Positions 1 to 5,862 of a stretch of 7,919 bases of DNA are shown here, one piece after another. The stretch spans positions 1 to 7,919 of the forward strand of contig CAZIDL010000092.1 of assembly GCA_964537825.1 (NCBI GenBank), read 5' to 3'. Numbering within the stretch: position 1 is the first letter of the stretch; every line of letters begins with the position of its first letter. The notes below the pieces were generated by a model that was given only the letters and a program-made list of their open reading frames with translations, did not search any database and was not told the DNA's origin. Both the position numbers and the translations under genes were made by a program. The DNA comes from CAZIDL01 sp964537825. GTDB lineage: Bacteria > Bacteroidota > Bacteroidia > Flavobacteriales_D > CAYVSK01.

Positions 1-638
1 ATACGGTCTATCCCCATCCGCTCCAACACGGGGTTACGGACTCTTCTTATGCCCGTCTTGTCATGGATGATGTCCCAGGTCTCTATTACCAACAGGAGCG
101 ATGGCGAGGAGTAGAGGTGGATGGGGTCGGGACGCTGATCACGCCTTATGAAAGCTATTCGAAAACCCTCCGGGTTCGGAGTGTCCTTCGGATAAGGGAC
201 TCCCTGAAGAGCGATTCCCTTGGTATCGACTTTGCATCCTATCGACCTTCGAAAGTGCTCTATGAGTGGTTAGCACCGGGTGAGGGGGTGCCGGTCCTGC
301 GTATCGTAGTGCGGAACGGAACGGTCAATTCCGTCGAATACCGTGATACGATCCCTACCAATACTTCCATGCGTTCTTCATTTCCTTCGGAGGATGGCCC
401 AAAGCTTTATCCCAACCCCGTGGTATCCGAACTGCATATAGCTATGGAGCCTGGGAAATGGGATCGGGTAGAGCTTTGGTCGGTTCAGGGGGAACTTTTG
501 AAAAGAAGGCTCCCGGAGCAGCATCGTTCGGAAATGGAGGTCGAGGTCGAAGGTCTTTCAGCGGGTGTTTATGTGCTGCGTTTAAAAGGCTCTGAGCGGC
601 AATTACAGAAGAAGTTGGTGAAAGTGGAGGCTCCGTGA
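1..638 (+). CDS. Secreted protein with C-terminal type IX secretion (Por) sorting domain, 5'-truncated
   Basis: The reading frame is open from base 3 with no stop, so the gene begins outside the window; the ATG at 63 is internal. About 211 residues are visible. Numbering from that ATG, residues 115-120 read LYPNPV, followed by a beta-rich stretch with the GVY motif at 168-170 and a basic tail KKLVKV at 183-188 near the C-terminus. This is the classic type A sorting domain that directs a protein with an N-terminal signal peptide through the type IX system to the cell surface or medium. The preceding part (GTLITPYESYSKTLRVRS, then YEWLAPGEGVPVL) resembles a region common upstream of such sorting domains in Bacteroidota secreted proteins of unknown function. 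The passenger is outside the window, so the actual function cannot be said. The gene converges with the M23 peptidase, with 32 bp between the stops. Confidence 0.9.
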   Translation, partial: TVYPHPLQHGVTDSSYARLVMDDVPGLYYQQERWRGVEVDGVGTLITPYESYSKTLRVRSVLRIRDSLKSDSLGIDFASYRPSKVLYEWLAPGEGVPVLRIVVRNGTVNSVEYRDTIPTNTSMRSSFPSEDGPKLYPNPVVSELHIAMEPGKWDRVELWSVQGELLKRRLPEQHRSEMEVEVEGLSAGVYVLRLKGSERQLQKKLVKVEAP

Positions 639-670
639 TCCACCCGCGTAAGGTACTTTCCTTTATAGGT

Positions 671-2404
671 TCATTTCACCGTTACCTCTTTGATGAAGCT
701 GCGTTGGTTCCCTGCGCGGTCTCGCACACGGAGAATGAACTTCTTGTCACCGGGGCTTAAAGACCTATAAGGGTCGCCCACTTTTACCTTGATGATCCCG
801 TTCTTGCTGTCGTAATAAGGGATGCACCAAGCGCTTCCAATAAAGGCATCGTAGGAGTCAATGCCGCTCAGATCGTCCGACAAATGGAAGCGGAACTGTT
901 CCCTGCTCTTGCTGGGGACTTGCTCTCGGGTCTTTACTGGACGGATATTTGGAGCGATACTGTCCACTCGGACGCTCAGTTCCCCGAAGCGTTTTACTGC
1001 TCCCTTGGCCCAACCGTCTTCAAGTTCAGCTTTGTAGGCTTTCTCCCCCCATCGATCGTCCTTAGAGATGATGAAGAGCTTGCCCTCTGCTCCCGGTGGT
1101 ATGGTATCGAGTTCCATTCGGACCAGAAAGGAGTCGTGGACGGGTACCGAAGCATCGTGAACTTGATGGTTGGGAACGAGGGTCTTAGAGCTTCTGAGCG
1201 AGTCCGGATCAACGGTGATCTGATGGTCCTGGTAAAGGGTCCGGGGCAGGATGGTCATTTCGAAGCCTTCTGTACGGTATTGCGTGCGTTCATTCCATCG
1301 GCATTGGATCCGTTCGCCGGGACCTTCTTCAGGAGGCTTTGACCCGGGATCCGGTTCAGAGGGGCTTAAGCGAAACCTGAGGGTGGAACGATTGCCCTCA
1401 CGGTCATAGGCTGTGATCCGTACTCGACGGCCCTTATCCGTTACCTGGTGTAAGGTCCCACGTGCTCTGTTCTTTTTTCCGTAGATCTCCAGCTGGTTGT
1501 TGGGAAGCACGTAACACCTGTGATACTTGAGGCTGGCCTCATGGAGGTAAGGATGGTCGATATGGGCGTTGATGTAACCGTTCTTGCTGAAATCGAGGGT
1601 GTCGAAACGGGCCGAATATCGGAGCTCCTGATCCACGTAAAGTTCGAGCAGCTGGATCCCGAGTGGATTGTGCGTTCCTGAAGCCTGGTCGGTCGATCGA
1701 ACGGCTATCTTAAGCTCTTTGCTCGGAGGGATCCGAACCTGGCCTCCGGTCGAAGGGCGGTATTCCCCGTTCGATACCTTGCGGGTCGGAAGGACTTTTC
1801 TTCCTTTTTTCCCTTTTGCGCTCTCCCAATCGATCTTGACACCGTGAAACCTGGGAGGCCGCCGGTCGGAGATCCCGAAGTCGAAGAGCAAGGGGTCGAT
1901 AGGATCTTCGGAGGCGGTGTTGCGGATCTCGAAGTGGAGGTGAGGGGCGGAGGAACTTCCACTATTTCCGGACTGGCCGATGATCTCCCCTTTCTCAACA
2001 GGAAGCATCCCTTCTCCCGGATACAGATCGAGGGGGCCGCGTTGATGCTTGTGCTGGATCTGTCGAAGAAATTGCTCGATTGCGGGAGCAAATTGCTTCA
2101 AATGGGCGTAGACAGAAGTGTTGCCGTCGGGATGATCGACGTAAAGGGCTTTTCCGTAACCCCCTTCCTGGATCTTGATGCGCGAGATATATCCGCGCTC
2201 GATGGCTTTGATGCTTAGCCCCCGCCGTCCCTTGGTCTTAAGATCCACCCCAGTGTGAAAATGCCCCGGGCGGAGTTCTCCGAAATTCCCGGCCAGTCTC
2301 GGATCGATCCCCAGGGGTGGATGATAGGCACTGCTGTCCTGTTGACCTATTGCCGGGCTATTGAAGCTCAATAGGATGATAAGGCTTGAAAGAAGGGAAC
2401 GCAT
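671..2404 (-). CDS. Secreted M23 family (LytM-type) metallopeptidase, likely peptidoglycan endopeptidase
   Basis: A 577-aa protein predicted to cleave peptidoglycan cross-bridges in the periplasm. I place the start at ATG 2404 because it is followed directly by a signal peptide: MRS, then a hydrophobic run, ending near PAIGQQ at residues 17-22. The same frame runs up to an ATG at 2497, but the extra 31 residues are polar and would bury the signal. The LytM domain covers about residues 28-175. HTGVD gives zinc ligands H50 and D54, YAHL gives H101, and APHLHFE gives H155 and H157, so the full metal and catalytic set is present. The remaining 400 residues are beta-rich and end in Ig-like sequence (LRVRDRAGNQRSFIKEVTVK). 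This long C-terminal part is usual for the Bacteroidota form. It is divergent from the coiled-coil/zapA pair, an arrangement I recall as common in this phylum. The exact substrate bond is not predictable from the sequence. Confidence 0.92.
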   Translation of the reverse strand: MRSLLSSLIILLSFNSPAIGQQDSSAYHPPLGIDPRLAGNFGELRPGHFHTGVDLKTKGRRGLSIKAIERGYISRIKIQEGGYGKALYVDHPDGNTSVYAHLKQFAPAIEQFLRQIQHKHQRGPLDLYPGEGMLPVEKGEIIGQSGNSGSSSAPHLHFEIRNTASEDPIDPLLFDFGISDRRPPRFHGVKIDWESAKGKKGRKVLPTRKVSNGEYRPSTGGQVRIPPSKELKIAVRSTDQASGTHNPLGIQLLELYVDQELRYSARFDTLDFSKNGYINAHIDHPYLHEASLKYHRCYVLPNNQLEIYGKKNRARGTLHQVTDKGRRVRITAYDREGNRSTLRFRLSPSEPDPGSKPPEEGPGERIQCRWNERTQYRTEGFEMTILPRTLYQDHQITVDPDSLRSSKTLVPNHQVHDASVPVHDSFLVRMELDTIPPGAEGKLFIISKDDRWGEKAYKAELEDGWAKGAVKRFGELSVRVDSIAPNIRPVKTREQVPSKSREQFRFHLSDDLSGIDSYDAFIGSAWCIPYYDSKNGIIKVKVGDPYRSLSPGDKKFILRVRDRAGNQRSFIKEVTVK

Positions 2405-2495
2405 GAGGCGACGAAATTGCAAAAAGCAGCAATGAAAGGGTCCGGGACCGGACCATCGGGATGGATTAACTTCGTGGTAAGGAAAGTCTCCGTTC
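2405..2495. promoter_or_regulatory. Divergent spacer between M23 peptidase and coiled-coil/zapA genes
   Basis: This 91-bp spacer must carry the 5' signals of both divergent genes if the peptidase starts at 2404. On the plus strand TAACTTCG at 2467-2474 is one base from the Bacteroidota -7 consensus TAnnTTTG, but no TTG lies at the expected -33 position. I see no convincing -7 element on the minus strand. The spacer contains a 16-bp palindrome, listed separately. Confidence 0.4.
2439..2454. repeat. 16-bp near-perfect inverted repeat in divergent spacer
   Basis: The sequence GGTCCGG-GA-CCGGACC has 7-bp arms that are exact reverse complements around a 2-bp centre (2446-2447). It lies 35 bp from the peptidase start and 42 bp from the coiled-coil gene start. 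Its symmetry on both strands fits a DNA-binding operator better than an RNA hairpin, although a 6-bp stem with a 4-nt loop is also possible. No regulator gene is visible nearby. Confidence 0.5.
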
Positions 2496-2783
2496 ATGAG
2501 CGACCCGCACGAAGCTACTGATGCCTTGAGAGAGCGTATCGAGATGCTGATCCGCTATGCTGAACGCTTGCGTTCAGAAAAGGAATTGGCGGAAGAGAAG
2601 AACGCCGAGCTGACCCGCACGGTTCAGGAAAAGGAAGAGCGGATCGATGAGCTAGAAGCGAAGGTTGAGGAGTTGGGACGTCCTGGTGTTGGGGCGAGCG
2701 GTACCCAAAAACAAGAGGCTGAAAAGCGCATCGATGGGATGATCCGTGAGATCGATCGGTGTATTTCGTTGTTGGAACGATAA
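2496..2783 (+). CDS. Short coiled-coil protein encoded immediately upstream of zapA
   Basis: A 95-aa protein with no signal peptide or membrane segment. Residues about 9-62 are a heptad-rich, highly charged helix (RIEMLIRYAERLRSEKEL onward to ELEAKVEEL). A short flexible GASGTQ region follows, and then a conserved-looking C-terminal helix IDGMIREIDRCISLLER. Small proteins ending in a similar EIDKCIALL-type helix precede zapA in many Bacteroidota, but I know of no proven function. By position and shape it may be a cytoplasmic division or envelope accessory factor, analogous in form to ZapB-type coiled coils; that is inference. Its stop is 4 nt before the zapA ATG, so the two are almost surely co-transcribed and perhaps translationally coupled. 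The start ATG lies in a CATG that is also an ATG on the other strand. Confidence 0.85.
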   Translation: MSDPHEATDALRERIEMLIRYAERLRSEKELAEEKNAELTRTVQEKEERIDELEAKVEELGRPGVGASGTQKQEAEKRIDGMIREIDRCISLLER

Positions 2784-2787
2784 AGCG

Positions 2788-3102
2788 ATGGAGGAAGAGA
2801 ACATAAGGATCAATGTAACGGTCGCTGGGAGGAGTTACAGCATGCGGGTGCGAATGGATGAGGAGGAGTTCGTGCGCAAGGGAGCTGAACTGCTCGATCA
2901 GAAGATCCGCGAATTACAGGCTTCTTATACGGTCACCGATGACAAGGATCTGCTCGCAATGGCAGGGCTACAATTGGCGACCGATCAAGCCAGGTCCGAA
3001 AGCGAAGGGGATCGGGATCGCAAACAGAACGAAGCCGCGATCCAGGAGATGGAACAGCGGATCTCGGAATATTTAAAGAACATGGACACCAAAGAGGGGT
3101 AA
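2788..3102 (+). CDS. zapA: Cell division protein ZapA
   Basis: A 104-aa cytoplasmic protein of the ZapA family, which binds FtsZ and promotes bundling of its filaments at the division site. The N-terminal globular part (about residues 1-60) shows the family pattern INVTVAGRSYSMRV followed by EEEFVRKGAELLDQKI. The C-terminal half begins with DKDLLAMAGLQLATDQ and continues as a charged coiled coil to the end, which is the dimerisation helix of the family. The length is normal. I chose ATG 2788 rather than an in-frame ATG at 2746, because the longer form adds 14 unrelated residues (MRSIGVFRCW...) overlapping the upstream gene. In many Bacteroidota I recall rny (RNase Y) downstream of zapA; here a sugar epimerase follows after 50 bp instead. 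Confidence 0.93.
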   Translation: MEEENIRINVTVAGRSYSMRVRMDEEEFVRKGAELLDQKIRELQASYTVTDDKDLLAMAGLQLATDQARSESEGDRDRKQNEAAIQEMEQRISEYLKNMDTKEG

Positions 3103-3152
3103 GGGGAAAAGATCCCCGGATCTTGTTCCTTTGGAATACATGAATCCGGCCA

Positions 3153-4142
3153 GTGGGAGCAGTTCTTAACGATAGAAAGATCCTTGTTACGGGTGGCGCA
3201 GGGTTCATCGGGTCGAATCTCTGCAAGGCCTTTTGGGAACGAGGAAATCGGGTGACTTGCCTCGATGACCTGTCGACCGGTCATCGGTCCAATATCCAAG
3301 ATCTGGAAGGAAAGGAGGAATTCTGCTTCGTCGAAGGGGACATGCGGGATCCGGAAACCGTTCGTGAAGCGATGGAAGGGAACGAACTCGTCTTCCATCA
3401 GGCTGCTTTGGGGTCCGTCCCCCGTTCCATCGCCGATCCTATATCAACGAACGAAGTGAACGTGAACGGGTTCCTTCAGGTCCTTGTGGCAGCCCGGGAT
3501 GAAGGGGTGGAGCGTTTCGTTTTTGCAACCAGTTCCTCGGTCTATGGTGATATCGATGACCTTCCCAAAACGGAGGAACGGATCGGTACGCAGATCTCTC
3601 CATATGCGGTATCAAAGTACGTTGATGAGCTTTATGCCAAAGTCTTTGCCGACCTGTACGGGATCGATGTGATAGGGCTCCGCTATTTCAATGTTTTCGG
3701 ACAAAGGCAAGATCCTGAAGGACCCTATGCGGCTGCTATTCCCAAATTCGTAAAGGCTTTTCTGAACGGGGAACCCCCTTTGGTCCATGGGGATGGTACG
3801 CAGATGCGCGATTTTACGCACGTCGATAATGTGGTTCGGGCCAATGAATTGGCAGCGACCGTCCGTGATCCCGATGCTCTTAATACGGTGTACAATGTTG
3901 CTTGCGGTCAAGGCACCGAACTCTTGGAACTCCTTGAGGTGCTCCGTCGGGTGCTCAGCGATTGGGCCCCTGAGGTCGCCTCTATCGATCCGGAGTATGG
4001 AGAACCCCGTGTGGGTGACGTCCAATATTCGACCGCTTCCATCGAAAAGATCCGGGATAAACTAGGATACGAACCCGAAGTGGGATTGGAAGAAGGATTG
4101 CGCCGAACGATGGGGCATTACGTTCGTGAACATCTTGGCTAG
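3153..4142 (+). CDS. NAD-dependent UDP-sugar C4-epimerase, WbpP/TviC type (extended SDR)
   Basis: A 329-aa extended short-chain dehydrogenase/reductase. The Rossmann NAD-binding motif GGAGFIG is at residues 14-20, the serine cluster SSSVYGD at 127-133, and the catalytic Y151 and K155 lie in SPYAVSKY. The C-terminal substrate half reads NVFGQRQDPEGPYAAAIPKF and later DGTQMRDFTHVDNVVRAN, the pattern of UDP-GlcNAc/GlcNAcA C4-epimerases such as WbpP and TviC. It probably interconverts UDP-GlcNAc (or its uronate) and the galacto form for LPS or capsule; UDP-Glc specificity or a decarboxylating relative cannot be excluded. The only usual start in frame is GTG 3153, since a stop lies at 3141-3143. 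A short ATG ORF in another frame (3140-3169) overlaps that start. The gene lies 50 bp after zapA on the same strand. A T-rich stretch follows its stop before the convergent acyltransferase gene. Confidence 0.88.
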   Translation: MGAVLNDRKILVTGGAGFIGSNLCKAFWERGNRVTCLDDLSTGHRSNIQDLEGKEEFCFVEGDMRDPETVREAMEGNELVFHQAALGSVPRSIADPISTNEVNVNGFLQVLVAARDEGVERFVFATSSSVYGDIDDLPKTEERIGTQISPYAVSKYVDELYAKVFADLYGIDVIGLRYFNVFGQRQDPEGPYAAAIPKFVKAFLNGEPPLVHGDGTQMRDFTHVDNVVRANELAATVRDPDALNTVYNVACGQGTELLELLEVLRRVLSDWAPEVASIDPEYGEPRVGDVQYSTASIEKIRDKLGYEPEVGLEEGLRRTMGHYVREHLG

Positions 4143-4153
4143 GTTTTTTCCTT

Positions 4154-5122
4154 TTAAAGTGTTTTCCCTTGAAAGGAGCGCAAAAGTTCGATCATAGCCC
4201 CTCTTCTTTTATAGACCCGATGGTGAGGGACTTGGTCAGGTCTCATCCTTCGATGGGCTCGTTCGATGGACGGGACCATGCTTCCTAAAAGGTCCAAAGG
4301 GAGGTTTAGGTCTGAGCCCCATTTGTGGCCTTCGTAAAGCAGCCTTCCCAAGGGGTTTTCCCTCCTTTGATCCGGGTCGCTGCTCCCCAACAAGTAGTAA
4401 CAGGAGTTTCGGTCCTTTGCTAGATAGACCCCGCCTAAGAGGTTTTCGCCTTTCTCATCATAGGCGTATAGGATCTTCCGGTCATAACAGGGTGCGAGCA
4501 ATGCATCGATCCGTTCCAGGGTTTCCCGATCGAACAGTTGGGGGATCCTCCGCTTTTCTTGTTCGGCCTTGTGAAGCTCGAGGAGGGGAAGCGGATCCTG
4601 GTCTTCAAGGACCGTGGAGCTTTCTTCGAGTTTTTTCAGGCGATTGCGGAAGGTAGAGGAATAGCTTTGACGGATCTGATCCAAAGATGCAGCTGGGGAA
4701 AGGATGTTGGTGTATAAGGTGGTCTCCCGGAATCCCCGCGTATAGAAAGGGAACCAGTTCAGCATCTGGGGATGGAACTTTTGGTCGAATTCATGAAAGG
4801 AGGGAAGGCCATCGATCAGTTCGCCAACGACCTGCATTTCGTAATCGCGCCTCCCTTCTTCGGGGTAATAGAGATAAGGCCCTCCATAAGGTGTGAGGGG
4901 AGGCATCCCTATCAGGCGAAGCCCATAGCGGTAACGAATGGAGAAAGGAAGGAAACCTTTAGGGTCGTGCTCACTCCCCGCCAATACTACCCCCCATTCA
5001 GCATCGCGGGCGTGGACCGCCCGCATCCAATCGGTCCGCATAAAGAGCGGGATCTGCGGGGCGCTCTGCTGAAGGCCTTCCAGCACTTTTTTGCTCACTT
5101 CTCCGGTCAAAGGACCTTTCAT
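4154..5122 (-). CDS. FemAB/GNAT-superfamily acyltransferase-like protein
   Basis: A 322-aa soluble protein related to the FemAB-like/Acetyltransf_6 branch of the GNAT fold. The N-terminal half has LFMRTDWMRAV (26-36), a loop rich in Gly and Pro (MPPLTPYGGPYLYYP, 73-87) and FPFYTRGFRETTLYTNIL (124-141). The second half has STFRNRLKKLEES (156-168), then NLLGGVYLAKD (227-237), YYLLGSSDPDQRRENPLG (242-259) and the closing LDLLGSMVPSIERAHR (276-291). These blocks match the order seen in Bacteroidota members of this family, where SMxxxIERFxRxFG is typical. Relatives transfer amino acids or acyl groups to cell wall or sugar acceptors; the donor and acceptor here are unknown. Its neighbours suggest glycan modification. 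No signal peptide is present. It converges with the epimerase (11 bp between stops) and diverges from the HAD phosphatase gene. Confidence 0.78.
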   Translation of the reverse strand: MKGPLTGEVSKKVLEGLQQSAPQIPLFMRTDWMRAVHARDAEWGVVLAGSEHDPKGFLPFSIRYRYGLRLIGMPPLTPYGGPYLYYPEEGRRDYEMQVVGELIDGLPSFHEFDQKFHPQMLNWFPFYTRGFRETTLYTNILSPAASLDQIRQSYSSTFRNRLKKLEESSTVLEDQDPLPLLELHKAEQEKRRIPQLFDRETLERIDALLAPCYDRKILYAYDEKGENLLGGVYLAKDRNSCYYLLGSSDPDQRRENPLGRLLYEGHKWGSDLNLPLDLLGSMVPSIERAHRRMRPDQVPHHRVYKRRGAMIELLRSFQGKTL

Positions 5123-5132
5123 TTAAAAGGTC

Positions 5133-5140
5133 TAAGTTTG
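5133..5140 (+). promoter_or_regulatory. Possible -7 promoter element (TAAGTTTG) upstream of the HAD phosphatase gene
   Basis: TAAGTTTG matches the Bacteroidota -7 consensus TAnnTTTG exactly and points toward the phosphatase/ligase pair. No TTG is found 19-21 bp upstream, so the -33 half is missing. Use of this site would give a leader of about 140 nt. It lies only 10 bp from the divergent acyltransferase start. Confidence 0.3.
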
Positions 5141-5254
5141 AATGTGACGAAGATCGGGAACTTTAGCTCCTGAACCAGGATCCTGTTCGAGAAGGCGTGT
5201 CTCCCTTACCCGATGGCCAAGGATCGAATATCATCTGCTATTGAAAAGAAAACG

Positions 5255-5262
5255 GATATTTG
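5255..5262 (+). promoter_or_regulatory. Alternative -7 element (GATATTTG) close to the HAD phosphatase start
   Basis: GATATTTG differs from TAnnTTTG only at the first base. A transcript starting about 7 bp after it would begin near 5269, downstream of the TTG at 5260 but upstream of the TTG at 5290. It would therefore support 5290 as the start codon. A weak TCTG at 5234-5237 is the only -33 candidate, and its spacing (17 bp) is short. Confidence 0.25.
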
Positions 5263-5289
5263 TGGAATATTTATTCTAAAGGATCTAGG

Positions 5290-5823
5290 TTGGAGAACGA
5301 AAAAACAGCATCAGAGGGACTTCCAACGATCGTATTCACCGATATTGATGGGGTTTGGACCGATGGCGGGATGTACTACGATGAATTCGGGAATGAACTG
5401 AAACGGTTTGATACGAGGGATAGTGCCGGTGTCCGTTTCTTAAAGACATTAGGGATCCCGATCGTGATCCTCACCGGAGAGCGGGCGAAATCGGTAAAAG
5501 AAAGAGCTTTTAAACTGAATATCCCGGACCTCTATCAGGGAGTAACGGATAAGCTTTACTTGGCTAAGGAATGCTGTGAGGAGCGGGGTACCGATCTTTC
5601 GCGTGCGGCCTATATCGGGGACGATGTCAATGATCTCCCCTTGTTGCGGAAAGTGGGGATCAGTGCAGCTCCTTCCGATGCCCCCTCCTATGTTCGGGAT
5701 GAGGTGGATATGGTGACCGAGGCAGGAGGAGGTCGTGGAGCTTTTCGTGCTTTTGTAGAGGAACTCCTCGAACGGAAAGGGAAATTGCAGGGAGTGTTGC
5801 AAAGCTGTATCCGGGGCGAATAA
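5290..5823 (+). CDS. KdsC-type HAD phosphatase (KDO-8-P or nonulosonate-9-P phosphatase family)
   Basis: A cytoplasmic HAD hydrolase of the small KdsC type, 177 aa from TTG 5290. Motif I is DIDGVWTDGG with nucleophile D18 and acid/base D20. Motif II is the T62 of VILTGE, motif III is K88 in TDKLYLAK, and motif IV is GDDVNDLPLL with D111, D112 and D115. The family removes phosphate from KDO-8-phosphate for lipid A core, or from sialic/legionaminic-type 9-phosphates. The wording DIDGVWTDGGMYYDEFGNE is closer to what I recall from HAD proteins in nonulosonic acid loci than to E. coli KdsC, but the specificity is open. No ATG is in frame. The alternatives are TTG 5260 (10 residues longer) and TTG 5290; I prefer 5290 for its distance to motif I. 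The ligase gene follows after 39 bp and is probably in the same operon. Confidence 0.87.
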   Translation: MENEKTASEGLPTIVFTDIDGVWTDGGMYYDEFGNELKRFDTRDSAGVRFLKTLGIPIVILTGERAKSVKERAFKLNIPDLYQGVTDKLYLAKECCEERGTDLSRAAYIGDDVNDLPLLRKVGISAAPSDAPSYVRDEVDMVTEAGGGRGAFRAFVEELLERKGKLQGVLQSCIRGE

Positions 5824-5861
5824 TGGCAGCTTCAAACCCGTTTCAGTTATCTGCTATCTAA
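5823..5861 (+). other. 12-codon mini-ORF bridging the phosphatase stop and the ligase start
   Basis: An ATG overlaps the phosphatase stop codon (TAATG at 5821-5825) and opens a frame encoding MAASNPFQLSAI, which ends in TAA at 5859-5861, one base before the ligase ATG at 5863. The arrangement would let ribosomes reinitiate twice and carry translation into the ligase gene. A chance origin is quite possible, as the ORF is very short. Confidence 0.25.
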
Positions 5862-5862
5862 A

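Noticed and set aside
884..1342. 152-codon plus-strand ORF opposite the M23 peptidase gene
   Set aside because: It lies fully antisense to a well-supported gene, has no recognisable domain, and its length is expected by chance in this composition.
1844..2218. 124-codon plus-strand ORF opposite the M23 catalytic domain
   Set aside because: It is antisense to the conserved LytM region, whose sequence constraint explains the open frame; no motif is visible in it.
3103..3117. Small GGGG/CCCC hairpin right after the zapA stop, considered as a terminator
   Set aside because: The stem is only 4 bp and is not followed by a T-run, so termination is not supported; the epimerase may be co-transcribed with zapA.
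3103..3152. Possible 6S RNA gene downstream of zapA
   Set aside because: The gap is 50 bp, far shorter than a 6S RNA, and no long hairpin is present.
3612..4025. 137-codon minus-strand ORF opposite the epimerase gene
   Set aside because: It is a shadow of the conserved epimerase frame and shows no domain or start context of its own.
4143..4153. T-rich stretch after the epimerase stop, considered as an intrinsic terminator
   Set aside because: The only upstream palindrome (GTTCGTGAAC) has a 4-bp stem with a 2-nt loop and is not adjacent to the T-run.
5160..5235. Possible tRNA, because of a GTTCGA stretch in the spacer
   Set aside because: No acceptor stem, D-arm or anticodon arm can be laid out around it.
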